DNA of 64,000 nt from Diadema setosum. Lineage: Eukaryota > Echinodermata > Echinoidea > Diadematoida > Diadematidae. The position numbers were made by a program, and so were the translations under genes. Positions within the stretch are counted from its first letter, which is position 1. Each line of letters opens with the position of its first letter. Below are positions 44,986-55,702 of this stretch, piece after piece. Location of the stretch: the NCBI GenBank assembly GCA_033980235.1, contig CM067072.1, forward strand, positions 29,238,059-29,302,058. Reading direction: 5' to 3'. The notes below the pieces were generated by a model that did no database searches, had not been told where the DNA came from, and saw nothing but the letters and a program-made list of their open reading frames with translations.

Positions 44986-45209
44986 GGGCGGTGGTGTGGC
45001 TCTGTAGCGCGTCTACCTCGCAATCAAATGGATCGGGTTCGATTTCAATACATTGAGTCTAGCTGGGTATTGTTATGTGTAATCAGGAAGGCGGGTATTC
45101 TATCCCCACCTCCCTGGTGTAATCATGCCATCACCTCTATAGTATAAGGGGCCAGATCACTCTGTCACTCAGATAGCACAGTAAAATGGAGGTTGTTGTT
45201 GTTGTTGTT
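44986..45209 (+). mobile_element. tRNA-derived SINE, plus strand
   Basis: The head GGGCGGTGGTGTGGCTCTGT carries an A-box-like TGGCTCTGTAGCG and a degenerate B box GGTTCGATTTC about 45 bp later. A unique body follows, and it ends in (GTT)n at about 45192-45209. No coding sequence. Confidence 0.75.
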
Positions 45210-45550
45210 CATTTTTCCATCTGTGAAGATGGCTGGATAGCCCATATTCAGCTACACTAAGCTGGTCTTCCATGGGGCCCAGTTGAATGTGGGGTAGGAC
45301 CACTTCACCGGGTTAGACACCCTGCTCTTTGCGATGAATGAATGAAGCGGGATCTTTTACGTGCATGAGCTGTGACTCTCTCATACACGGGACCTCCATT
45401 TTATGTCCTATCCGAGGGACAGAGTGTTTTGCCTCTTGCTAGAGGGGACGGTATGTTTACACACAACATTGCTCAGTCCAGACTCGGGTTCGAACCCGGG
45501 CCGCGTGATCGTGAGGCAGACGCGCTACCGACTGAGCCAACTCACCGCCC
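45210..45550 (-). mobile_element. tRNA-derived SINE, minus strand, tail to tail with its neighbour
   Basis: Reading the minus strand from 45550: GGGCGGTGAGTTGGCTCAGT, with TGGCTCAGTCGGTAG as A box, then GGTTCGAACCC as a perfect B box, then a body containing the complement of GTCCTATCCGAGGGACAGAG, and a tail meeting the (GTT/AAC)n shared with the SINE at 44986. The 154-codon plus-strand frame over it is a chance frame. Confidence 0.8.
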
Positions 45551-46339
45551 GAAGGTCCGAAGTGTAAGGGAGTCACAACTCACGCACGCACAAAAATTCA
45601 TTCACCGTTATTCCGTTTTACAAAAAACGCATGCACAGAGAAAAAAGACCCATCAAAAATCAATCATTCAATCATACTGTGCAACAACAAAAAAAATAAA
45701 TGAAGCCATAATTATGCGATTCGTTACGAACTGCGAGACAGAATGTACTCTAAGAAACTCGAAAAATAAAATGTTGTTCATCATTACTGTTATATCTACA
45801 TATAGCTCGTTTCGTTCTATTCTGTTTTACTATTAGTTCGGCAGCCAAACCCTGATTTTTGGGCTAAGGTTGCATTGGAATGTTATAGTTTTTTTTTAAA
45901 GTGATATTGAATGTTTAGACCTTCTATTTTATCAATCCACATGCTGGAGCTCTGTCAGCATTGAGCAATTTGAGATATACGCGGAAATCCAAGATGGCCG
46001 CCGGCGGCCATCTTGAAAATGCTATTTACTTACTTTTAACCCCCCTAGCACATCCAAAATGGGCATTAAAGGTTTTTAGGGATGGAGAATTCAAATCTGA
46101 GGTTAGTTTCAGGATATTACTATGTTTTGATGTCTTAAAATAAAATGGCGTCCATTTTTCAAGATGGCCGCCATCAACATGCTGTAGTGTAGACTTTAAT
46201 TATGTAGAATCGCGCAAAGACCTGACTTATCATTTGAGTTTTCCCCCTTTTTTTTGGACAAGGGAGGTGCATAATGTAAAAAAAAAAAAAATCTATGAAG
46301 ATTAAGGCCTAAAGCTTAGATTCATTGATAAAAACAATA

Positions 46340-46512
46340 CAGGTTAATCCTGTTATAACGTAGTCGCTTATAACAAATGACCGCTTACAACGAAGCAATG
46401 CTAGCTGAGTCCCGATTCTCTGTAAATACAACCGATTCGCATACAATGGAATTCGCTTATAACGAAGTATTTTATGTGATCCCAAGCATTTCGTTATAAC
46501 AGGATTCGACTG
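46340..46512. mobile_element. Pogo/Tigger-like MITE in the left arm of element B
   Basis: The left end is CAGGTTAATCCTGTTATAAC; the right end on the complement is CAGTCGAATCCTGTTATAAC. Both are flanked by TA (46338-46339 and 46513-46514). The CAGT..AA(T/C)C..GTTATAAC pattern resembles ends of pogo/Tigger elements of the Tc1/mariner superfamily. Length 173 bp; non-coding. Confidence 0.75.
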
Positions 46513-46582
46513 TAGTATTATCAGAAGTATTTCAAAATAGTCATGTTGCTTTTCTGTATACATTGGTATACACATAATTTCA

Positions 46583-47087
46583 AGGTATCTTTTTGATATG
46601 ATTTTTTTGAATACTTCTGCTCTGTAACGGCTCATTATTCTTGTCACAATGACCAAACGAGAGAGACAAGAGATATTACCAGCCATCCAGAAGAAACAGA
46701 TGAAATAGATGCATAAACAGTATCTTCAGGAAAAAGACTGATATTCAGGAAGATGATCCATACATCTGAACCAAAAAAGTAGTAGACAAACTTAAATATT
46801 TGGTTCTTGCTAGAACAGAAGATCTGTTTTATCACCTCTGCCTGTAGCAGTATAACCAATGGTGACACTACAAGGGAACAAGCACTTCATTCAGGTAGGA
46901 TTGTTGAATTGTTTCACACTACTCTTCAGCAAGGACAGATCCTCCAACAGCAGGGTGATGTAAAAAAAAAATCTTCAACCGTCATTAGGGTTCCAGTTTG
47001 ATTATTACATTGCATCACTCAAAAGAGATCACTTTCAAATAAATCAAGAAGTATTTAAAAAAATCATATCAAAAAGATACCTTGAAA
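46583..47087. repeat. Inverted pair inside element B
   Basis: CAAGGTATCTTTTTGATATG followed by ATTTTTTTGAATACTTCT at 46583-46620 returns as its complement, AGAAGTATTTAAAAAAATCA then TATCAAAAAGATACCTTG, at about 47047-47085. The 425 bp between are unique-looking. It may be a separate insertion nested in element B. Confidence 0.7.
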
Positions 47088-47101
47088 ACGTTTTCCAGTT
47101 T

Positions 47102-47190
47102 GGGGGGGGGGGGGGGGGGGCTGCGAGACCGGGGGTGGGGGGGGTTTCAAGGTCATGCCAACCCCCCCCCCCCCCTTCTTGGGGGGGGGG
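47102..47190. repeat. G-runs and C-runs
   Basis: Long G-run from 47102, a second G-rich stretch, then a C-run and a G-run around 47161-47190. They could fold as hairpins or G-quadruplexes; assembly length may be unreliable. Confidence 0.85.
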
Positions 47191-47219
47191 TGGCTGTATT
47201 ATGAGGGAGCGAAGCGACC

Positions 47220-48560
47220 GAGCCGACCGAGCCGAGCGAAAAGAGGGGGAGGGTGTGTCCCCCTCCCAGGGTGAGAACTTTTTGCATTTTTATGTTGTAA
47301 ATGGCGCAATTTGATGGTGTTTTTGCGCGTCTTGTGGACTTGTAACGGCCACACTTGTTTAATTAAGGTAGCAGGATATCTAGATGTCGATTATTATTGA
47401 ACAACTTGCCTATAAAGACATTAGTGGTAGCATTTGAATAAACTTCTTTTATTAATTAATGAATTTCATGAACGCTGCCTCTTGTAAAGCAATCAAACAG
47501 AAAAGGCATGCACACGTCGAGGGTGTACATAAGGGATATTTCTCCTTCCACACTGCTAGGTGATTTTACATTTTCAGACCTGAAATTCAGCAATCTGGTG
47601 CAAACTTTTGTTGCAATACTTGGAGTTTTTTCTAGCTCCCCCCCCCCCAAAAAAAAAAAAATAATGGAAACAATTAGGGCTTTTTTCAGAGAAGTGTTAA
47701 TAGCAAAATCACGGGATTTAGCTATTATTCCGCATGTGCATCACCTGTGTGTATGTACAAAGTCTAGAGGGGGAGGGTGTGGGAAGGGGATGCCCCCTCC
47801 CACTCGACGGAGCTATTGAGTTTTTTAAAACTGAAATAACGCGATCTGAAGCACACTTTTTGTGGGAAATTCGGAAATTGCCATTCCCCAAAGTGTACTT
47901 AGTCTATAAAGGGGACCAATCAAAGGGAGGGTGGCAAGATACCTCTCCCATATTCGAGGGAGGTTTTTTTTTTTCATTTTTAGAACTGAAATTCAACAAT
48001 CTGGCGCACACTTTTGTTGGCATATCTGAAAATTTGTCAAATAGAGAAGTGCAAGTCTGCAGAAGGAGACATAGCAGGATGATGTGGGAGGGGATAATTC
48101 TCCCTCCTACATGAGGGAGATTCTGTATTTTCTGATTGCAGTTAAACGTTTTCGTGTACACATTTTGTGGTACACGTATATGTTTGGAAAACTCGAAGTG
48201 TAGCCATAGTCTACTTGTTTGCACGGGAGGGGGAGATGGGGAGAAAGTGTGGGAGAGTGCTTTCCTCACCCTCTCCGTACAGGGAGCTTTTGCCTTTTTA
48301 AAATTGAAATTGAGATCTATATTTCGTATACGCATATGATGGAATATTTGGGAAAGTATTTAAAAAAAAATGATCGGGGGAACCGAGAGAGGAAAGGGTT
48401 GATTAAAAGGGGATATTCCCCTTGTACATGACGGAACTTTTGATTTTTTCGGAATGTAAGTGATAAGTCTTGTGCACTCAGAATTATTCAGAATCTTAAG
48501 GGGGCGACTGCCACACCCCCCTCCCCTTCCCCCTCCCCCCGCTTTTGCTATGCTGGTGCT
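47220..48560 (+). repeat. Degenerate tandem repeat, GGGAGGG...CTCCC...TTTTGCATTTTT units
   Basis: Six or more units of roughly 150-200 bp alternate a G/C-rich hairpin (GGGAGGG...CCCTCCCAC), a GAGCTTTTG-type joint, and an AT-rich part (TTTTTAGAACTGAAATTCAA, CTGG(T/C)GCACACTTTTGTTG). The same family is at 7385-8115. Frames of up to 143 codons run through it on both strands without domains. Confidence 0.65.
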
Positions 48561-48679
48561 TAGACGGGAACTTTATGTAAGGGCGGAATCTTGGGATATT
48601 CATATTCATGGGTATTTTGATTTTTCCCAGATTTTTTCCCTTTTTTTTCTTTCTTTTCTTTTTTTTTTTCACGAACCAA

Positions 48680-48750
48680 AAGTATGTGTGTGTGTGTGTG
48701 TGTGTGGGGAGGGGGGGGGGGAGGGCTGCAGCCTCCCCCCCCCCCCCCCG
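48680..48750. repeat. (GT)n followed by G-run and C-run
   Basis: (GT)n at about 48686-48704, then G-runs and a C-run to 48750. Confidence 0.9.
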
Positions 48751-48772
48751 TTCCGCGGCCCCTGTAATACTA

Positions 48773-48965
48773 CAGTCGAATCCTGTTACAACAAAATGCT
48801 TGGGATCACATAAAATACTTCGTTCTAAGCGAATTTCGTTGTATGCGAATCGCTGTGCTATAGGTTTGTATGTACAGAGAATCGGGACTTCAGCTGCAGA
48901 TGCTAGCATTGCTTTGTTGTAAGCGGTCATTCGTTATAAGCGACTTCGTTATAACAGGTAACCTG
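48773..48965. mobile_element. Pogo/Tigger-like MITE in the right arm of element B
   Basis: Inverted counterpart of the copy at 46340: CAGTCGAATCCTGTTACAAC at the left, CGTTATAACAGGTAACCTG at the right, flanked by TA (48771-48772 and 48966-48967). It is 193 bp, about 20 bp longer than the left-arm copy owing to an extra AGGTTTGTATG-type stretch and a few indels. Confidence 0.75.
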
Positions 48966-49509
48966 TATTATTTTTATCAATGAATCTAAGCTTTACAGGC
49001 CTTAATCTTCATAAATTTGTTACATTATGCACCTCCCTTGTCCAAAAAAAAAAAAAAAAGGGAAAACTTAAATGATAAGTCAGGTCTTTGCGCGATTCTA
49101 CGTAGTCTACATTACAGTATGTTTATACGGCGGCCATCTTGAAAAATGGCCGCCATTTTATTTCAAGACATCAAAACATAGTAATATCCTGAAACTAACC
49201 TCAGATATGAATTCTCCATCCCTAAAAACATTCAATGCCCATTTTTGATGTACTAGGGGGGTTAAAAGAAAGTAAATAGCATTTTCAAGATGACCGCCGG
49301 CGGCCATTTTGGATTTCCGCATATATCTCAAATTGCTCAATGCTGACAGAGCTCCAGCATGTGGATTGTTAAAAGAGAAGGTCTTAACAGTCAATATCAA
49401 TTAAAAAAAAACTATAACATTCCAATGCAACCTTACCCCCCTTGGCTGCCGGACTATATTATCTGCAGGCGGAAACAGCCTTGAAAACACAAGGATGAAA
49501 AGTGCAGAA

Positions 49510-50040
49510 CACTGTAAAAACATCGGTGTTAGATTTAACACCACGGGTGTTAAATCTAACACCGATCAAACTTTAATAAAGGACCACACCCACAGGTGTT
49601 GAAAATGCACTGTGATGGTGTTGAAAAGTGTTCACCTGACACTTCGTGGTGTTAATATGACACTGTACCTGGTGTTATTTTGACACTGTACTGGTGTTAA
49701 TTAAAAAATGACACCACATGGTGTTGATTTGATATTTGTTGGTGTTAATATCAATGGTTTAACACCCGTCCAGCTTCAATAAGAGACCACACCAGCTGGT
49801 GTTACTTTGGTGTAAATTTATTTTCACATTTTTTCAAATATCTAGTATTTTAATGTAAATTTCTTGATCGTCTTCTTTAAATTAAAAATCAACAAGAAGT
49901 GCAGTTACTAAGAAACTCTTCAAAAAACAGTTTGAAATTTGGAAATGACACCCGGAGGTGTTAATTTAACACCATAAATGAGCACCGAAAATTTAACACC
50001 AGCTCGTTGTTCACTATTTAACACCGGACTTTTTGCAGTG
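49510..50040. mobile_element. MITE rich in GGTGTTA, about 530 bp
   Basis: The left end CACTGTAAAAACATCGGTGT and right end complement CACTGCAAAAAGTCCGGTGT are inverted repeats. Inside, GGTGTTAA and TGACACC motifs recur at least a dozen times in both orientations, and AATAA(A/G)(G)GACCACACC occurs twice (near 49574 and 49779). Non-coding. A hAT-like origin is possible from the CACTG end, but no 8-bp duplication is visible. Confidence 0.75.
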
Positions 50041-50480
50041 AAGGGTCAAGCACGACCCACAGGGCTTTTTTTATGTCCAGAAAGTTGATGATGACGTCAG
50101 TTGAAGATAGTGCCCATGCATGCTCCAGTTTCTTTAACACATCCAATTCCAGATTCGGGTACGCATCCCTGGATTTCATGAATTCCATGGTCACACCCAT
50201 TTTAGGATGGGGATGACGGCCTTGGTTTTAAATTGCGCGCCAATCCAGCTGGAAGGAGGCGGAGCCATGACATGACGGGGCGTCGTGAACTATGCGCACT
50301 GATGAACATTTAAACAGTGGGCGTAACGACTGAACCACAACAATTTGGCACGGCTTAAGAACGAGGATGGCATATTCTTTCACAATCACAAAAGTCCCTT
50401 TTATTCTCCCTGATCTGTCCAGAAAGTGTACTGACACTGGTCCAATACTTCTAGCCGTTCGCACCGCGAACATCAAAACA
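50041..50480 (-). other. Possible coding remnant or 5' region, unrecognised
   Basis: Two adjacent minus-strand frames look less biased than most here: 50476 to 50228 (82 residues) and 50200 down to the MITE edge near 50041 (about 50 residues, including LELDVLKKLEHAWALSS and VIINFLDIKKALWVV). Neither matches a family I know. The second runs straight into the MITE at 50040, as if truncated by it. Confidence 0.2.
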
Positions 50481-50484
50481 AAAA

Positions 50485-52140
50485 CTTAACAAAGACAAAG
50501 AGTAATATGAAATGAAATGAACATTCAAATTTGATAGGCTGATAACTTATTAACATACACACTTGTTACATGGTTGCAACACTGTTGGTGTTTGTATCGT
50601 GTAACACGTTTCCTGTCATTGGCATATCAATATCGCGGCAAATTGGGAGAGATATTCTCTCTCCTTTTCTCTTTTTATCTTTTTAATGCTTTCGTTATTT
50701 CCCCATTTTAACATCATCTATCACATACCGCATACTGTACTGTAGCGTGCGAGCTAAAATGGGGCATTCTGATTCCAATGGAGCACGCCCTTTAATTCAA
50801 TGTGTCCTTCCTTGCCAAACCGATAAAGTGCAAAAACTATCAGTATAACTCTTAAAGATCTTCGCATAAATATCTCTTCACTTACCACCATAGTTATTGT
50901 TTTTGTATTCTGTCCAAAGATGTAGTACGTTCCGACAGAAAGTCAGCATGTATTATAGATCCCCTCACTAGCGGCAGGAAATATAATGTCCTTTTACTAG
51001 TATTATGTTTGGCTAGCGTGCTCTGTTATTACGCACGCCCTCAAAGTTGGCAAAGGATGGTTCGAAGTAGTCTGGTTTCCAAACGCTGTGCCAATTACAG
51101 CCCGTTCCAAGAAGTCGCCTTTACCGAATAAGGCAAAGGCGGTCATACAGCTCAATCTGCTGGCTATACCTGTTTTCGTCATTAGAGGGCGTTAATATTC
51201 TGGGAAGCAAAATAGTCCACGCAGTTGGTCTGGAATCCAAAATAGGCTCGAAAGCGTGGCATGCCAAACATCTGTAAGACGTTACATCCATGAAATGTTA
51301 TACCTTAACGTATTTCTTGTATTGTGAACACGTGGATTATGTGTATGTTAATCGCCGATTAAAAAAAACCCAAGAGTACATTTTTATATGCAGCAATTGT
51401 AAAAAATATTTTACCTTGGAATTGGCCAAATCATTATTGCGTCCCTTTGAAAGTTTGGGTGGTGCTGTGTTTTATCGCTTCCATATCAGTCTTTGTTTCT
51501 GTACTGCGTAAAATGTCAGTTACGTCACTACTTAGGACAGAGCTCGTAAATTAACGCCATTTTGAAGACTGAATTATGTCAAGACTAATATCCATTCTCA
51601 CTACATCGAGGCAAGTATGTCTTGGTTGATTTTTGCATTTTTGACTTTGGAGGTCAAAACTGTCTCTCATCTTTCTCTCCGCAACGTGACTTATCCCCTT
51701 GTGACATTATGGAAATGTGAAGAAGAAGATGGAAGAGTTTTAAGGAAAAAAAGAATCATCTACAACCAGGATCTGAACATAATAGGAGGCAACCTGAACG
51801 GTTGAAGATCAGTATATCATATCAGGTGATGGTCAGTTTATCGGGAGATGATCAGTATGTCAAACCGCGGACTCAAATCTTGGCCAGCTTTGCTATATCG
51901 TGGTTTAATACCGCAAACACCACTTAGAGTTTAAGTTTACATAACTTGAAACGTTTCATAGCACTTAACGGTCGGCCGCTGTCTATACCTAGCGCCTTGT
52001 GATGCGGATCTCTCACCATCCACTGAAAGTATGGGAACCATGAAACGCACAAAAACTGACCAGAGCGTATACACACTCGTTGTACCTAGGCATAACATTT
52101 CAATTTCATTGGAGACGAGAGCGAAATGTGCGCGTCGCTA
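50485..52140. other. No gene recognised
   Basis: Mixed-composition sequence. Frames such as 51290-51511 show no domain. GATGGTCAGTTTATCGGGAGAT with its near repeat GATGATCAGTATGTC near 51830 is a very small local duplication. Confidence 0.4.
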
Positions 52141-53555
52141 TCAAGTTACCAAGTAATTATATTCCAAGTGTGCGTCTTGCGTTCTGCCTTGGTTCTGAGC
52201 ACTTTGGAAAACATTCCCAGTTGTAGTACTTGGCTGATGCAATTAGACCGCGACATGTGATGTCTGGAAGAAGCCACGGAGAACTTTGATGAAATTTCTC
52301 TATCCCCGATCTGGCATCCATTCATAACATTTCTATGCAAAGATATGCATGGAATAGTAGGGTTGTTGTTGTTGCTTTTTTTTTTTACACACTGACCCCA
52401 AATAAAGTAGAGATAATGAGAGTAAAAGAGGCACTGGACTTTCAAGACACGAGACTCGCCGTCTTGTTGAAAGAAAAAAAAAATAAGAATGAAACAACAT
52501 CGTGCAAATGCCACTAACTGAAGAATTCGTCCAACACTAATATTCAAAAGTAATAATGACACCCGCTTTATGTCTCATTTGCTCGTCCACACCGTGGTCA
52601 CTACAGACAATACAAATTAGTGATGTGATAACCCTACACCAAAATGATGCATTTGGGACTGTGCTATATGCGTGCAGGGCCCAAGTATTCTCAAGAGAGT
52701 TCAGTGCAGTTAACAAGTAATAACACAGAGAGGTGTTGTCTAAAGGCCTGCTTAATGGGAATTTTTACCAGATATCAGGTAAGATGCAACAAACAATAAG
52801 ATGTATAAGTACTCACCTAAATGGCTAAACGTTGGAACACTAACGTACAAACGTGTGTATGATAGGTCTTACACATCCTAATCACAATGAATGCACAATG
52901 CACATTGTCCATTGTCAAAGTCAGATCAGTATACATTTTAGGTCTACTTGTAACAACTTAATTTTATTTGAAAAGCAAGTTAAGCAAAACCAGTTACACT
53001 AGTCCTTTAATGATAAAAAAAGATGAATAATATTAGTTTACCACATATACATAAAAAAAAAGAAATGACAAAGCACGAAATAATCAAACTGAAAATGCTG
53101 AAAGAAAAATAAAACAAAACAAAGAAACCACTGGGTTGGGTTTTTACGCAAGGAGTATAGAGAGTGAAAGTTCCTTGAAGTGAAGTGAGTGGAAGATTTG
53201 AGTTGGTCTGCTACTGTTAGGTACTTTTTTTTTAAAGAGATAAGTGTATAACACTCTTTGTTAGGACGAGCTGAAGATCCCGCTTCTTCATTTCGCAGAA
53301 TGCAGAATTTGCATGTGAAAAAGCAGCGGGAATTGTAGCCTTTAATCAAGACTCTTTGGAATTTAGTTCCTCATCCACAATCGCCACATATAGCAAAGGA
53401 TCCTTGGCACTCACGCAGACAAAGCCAAGAAGAAAACAAGCTCAAGTAAGACTATCCTATCGAAGTAAGACTATGCGATGTTGACCTAGACGAGACGTAG
53501 TAGTATTCGGCGGATGCTATCAAAACCGGGAAAAGAAATGATATTCAGAATCACC
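52141..53555. other. No gene recognised upstream of PLA2-B
   Basis: Contains a 138-codon minus-strand frame at 52146-52562 with no recognisable domain and a 103-codon frame at 53038-53349, also unrecognised. Regulatory sequence of PLA2-B may lie at the right edge. Confidence 0.4.
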
Positions 53556-53631
53556 GTTGAATAATGGAAGCGTCCATCATCGTCACAGGTTTATGCAATA
53601 TTCACTCCCCTGGTACACTTTGGTCTTCTCC

Positions 53632-53639
53632 ATAAATAT
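53632..53639 (+). promoter_or_regulatory. Possible TATA-like element of PLA2-B
   Basis: ATAAATAT about 95 bp before the preferred start codon. The position suits a short 5' untranslated region, but no other promoter evidence is visible and such motifs are frequent in AT-rich DNA. Confidence 0.25.
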
Positions 53640-53730
53640 TGTGGGAGGCATGGCAGCTAGACACATTCATGACGTTGGAACGGCACAGCTCCAAACTTTT
53701 CTGACAGATTCCAGGCCAGCCGGGAACAAG

Positions 53731-53803
53731 ATGAGACGGTGTTTGATAATGATAGTTATCGGTCTTAGTTTTGTTTGCATCGGTGCAACTGATCTAGAGA
53801 AGG
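53731..53803 (+). CDS. PLA2-B, signal-peptide exon (secreted phospholipase A2)
   Basis: Starts MRRCLIMIVIGLSFVCIGA: two Arg, then a hydrophobic run and a small residue, a classical secretion signal of about 19 residues. TDLEK follows, and the exon ends after one base of the next codon at donor G|GTAAGT (intron phase 1). In-frame upstream Met codons at 53557, 53593 and 53650 exist but would put hydrophilic sequence before the hydrophobic core, so 53731 is preferred. The junction with the exon at 55703 creates a Gly codon and keeps frame. Confidence 0.82.
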
Positions 53804-53864
53804 GTAAGTAGTTGTTAGTCTCATCTATATTCAATTTGGGCCTCTTCCCTCTCCTTCTTTCATT

Positions 53865-53916
53865 CTTCTTCTTCTTCTTCTTCTTCTTCTTCTTCTTCTT
53901 CTTCTTCTTCTTCTTT
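53865..53916. repeat. (CTT)n microsatellite
   Basis: About 17 CTT units inside PLA2-B intron 1. Confidence 0.95.
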
Positions 53917-54092
53917 TATTCCTCTCTCTCATCCCCGGACAGTCTCCGGTTCTTCTACAAAGAAAACATTATCATGTTTGTTTTTTTCCGATCCACCAGG
54001 AACAAACATTGCCCATATTACAAAAGTGTTGATCCTGTAAGCATGCTATATAATATCTACCTTTTGGTTGTGCTCAGTGTGAAACTCGGTAC

Positions 54093-54096
<4 letters not shown>

Positions 54097-54145
<49 letters not shown>
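54097..54145. repeat. (TA)n microsatellite
   Basis: About 24 TA units inside PLA2-B intron 1. Confidence 0.95.
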
Positions 54146-54148
<3 letters not shown>

Positions 54149-55702
54149 AAATGTAATCTGCTTGGAAGGTACATTGGTCTATCATATTTGTTTTTGCCAA
54201 TATAACAAGGCAGTCATTTTTTGTGTGTGTGTGATGGAAGCGGGTATTATGTAGCTTGAACTTGAATGAAATTCAAACATGCAATTGAAATTAATGTAAT
54301 TTATGTGCAACTAAAACCATTTGACTCAAAGTGTGTTGCTTTATAGTAAAAAATATTGTCATTTCATTGATTCACTTCCTATATTTTCAGTATCATTAAT
54401 GAATTAATCCAACTACCCATGACTTTCTGAATCTTGGCAATTAGTCTTTTGTTGTTTTCTTCTGGAGAAACTTTGTAAAAATGTATAACTTTAAAACTTT
54501 ATAAAGTGAAGACAACATGTGTATGTGTTTTGAATGTGAAATCAGCGATTTCTTGTTCAGGTTGACCCTAGTACACAAAGTATGATTAAACAGACAGAAC
54601 TAAAGTCATACAATCCTATAGCTCGGTGTGGTAAAAAAACAAACAAACAAACAAACAGACAAACAAACAAACAGTAAGATCGTTTGATCATCGCCTCACA
54701 GCTTACCTATATGTTGATGTTCCACATAGCAAAATTGCAGAAATCACGTCTACAATAGGTTTAGCAACTAAAGCCCAACCATGACGAATGATAATTTCTA
54801 CATATTACAACTTTACAACCACTCAATGCAAGCAACATACATCCATACATACATTATGATCATTATAGAAAAGGGGGCATGGCATATACTCACGTGCAGG
54901 TAAATTGCCCATTGGTGAGACGGCGAAATGTCATCAATGAATCACAACCACGAAAGCCCAATAAGGTTTCCTGACAATGGTTTTCTCGTCTTTTTTTCTG
55001 ATTAAAATTCTGTGTCACTCACCAAGCGTCCTTTGCTTAATATTTTTTCCCAGTTAATCCTCGCATTGGTCGTACTTGATAAAATGTATGTACGTTAGTA
55101 AATATATGCATATTATGTACATATATTATATATCATTAGCTTTATCGTTATCATTATTATCATTATCATTTTTTCAAGGGTATGGCATAGAATCACTGGC
55201 AGGTAAATTGCCGCCTGGAAAGACGACGAATTCATCACATCAGTTTTATTTGCTAATGTGATCAATGTCATTTTGCTGTTGTGAACAATTGAAATATAAA
55301 AATTCTGTCAGTCTTTTAAATTTACTCTTTCATTTTGAAAAACGCAGTTTGCAAAGGTGGTTTATGACCATTCCCACAGGCATGGAGAGAAATATGATAT
55401 CAGTTGTTTTTCGTTTAAGAAAGTTGGCAATGTTTGGACAAACCGTCCTTCAAATCCAAACACCTATAGAGCGCACGAACGCACAAACTCACTCTCACTT
55501 TCCATTTCTATCACTTTCTCTCACTCTTTTTTCATTTCTTTTTCATTTATTGATATGTTATCCTCTGTTTCTCTACTTAAAGTATCTCTTTTACTATACC
55601 AATCGCGTGCTTTGTCTCTAAGACATATCAATATCAAAGCTTGTGGTAATTTGACACTTGAAATCTTAAGTGAGTTTATTTTTTTCCCCATAACACCAAC
55701 AG

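Larger units (their letters stand above)
45836..49454. mobile_element. Foldback element B, 3619 bp, with arms of about 690 bp
   Basis: The ends GTTCGGCAGCC (45836) and GGCTGCCGGAC (ending 49454) are inverted and flanked by TA (45834-45835 and 49455-49456). Inverted arms run 45836 to about 46520 and about 48764 to 49454. Shared text includes TAAGGTTGCATTGGAATG, ATGCTGGAGCTCTGTCAGCA, GCGGCCAT with CAAGATGGCCGCC, GAATTCTCCATCCCTAAAAA on the complement, and GCGCGATTCTACGTAG-like sequence. Each arm ends inward with a pogo-like MITE. The middle holds a further inverted pair (46583 and 47047), G/C-runs and degenerate tandem repeats. No transposase is seen. Termini and motifs resemble element A at 2224. 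Confidence 0.85.
53804..55702 (+). other. PLA2-B intron 1, 1899 bp
   Basis: Donor GTAAGT, acceptor CACCAACAG. It contains (CTT)n at 53865-53916, (AT)n at 54097-54145 and (ACAA)n near 54636-54672. A segment ATGGCATA...CAGGTAAATTGCC occurs near 54872 and again near 55182, and CCCACAGGCATGGAGAGAAA near 55372 resembles the true exon 2 acceptor region. Confidence 0.8.

Noticed and set aside
45480..45550. Functional tRNA gene (perfect B box)
   Set aside because: It continues into a SINE body and lacks a matching acceptor stem.
52146..52562. 138-codon minus-strand frame as a gene near PLA2-B
   Set aside because: No recognisable domain, contains T/A-run-coded Phe and Lys stretches, no splice or start support.
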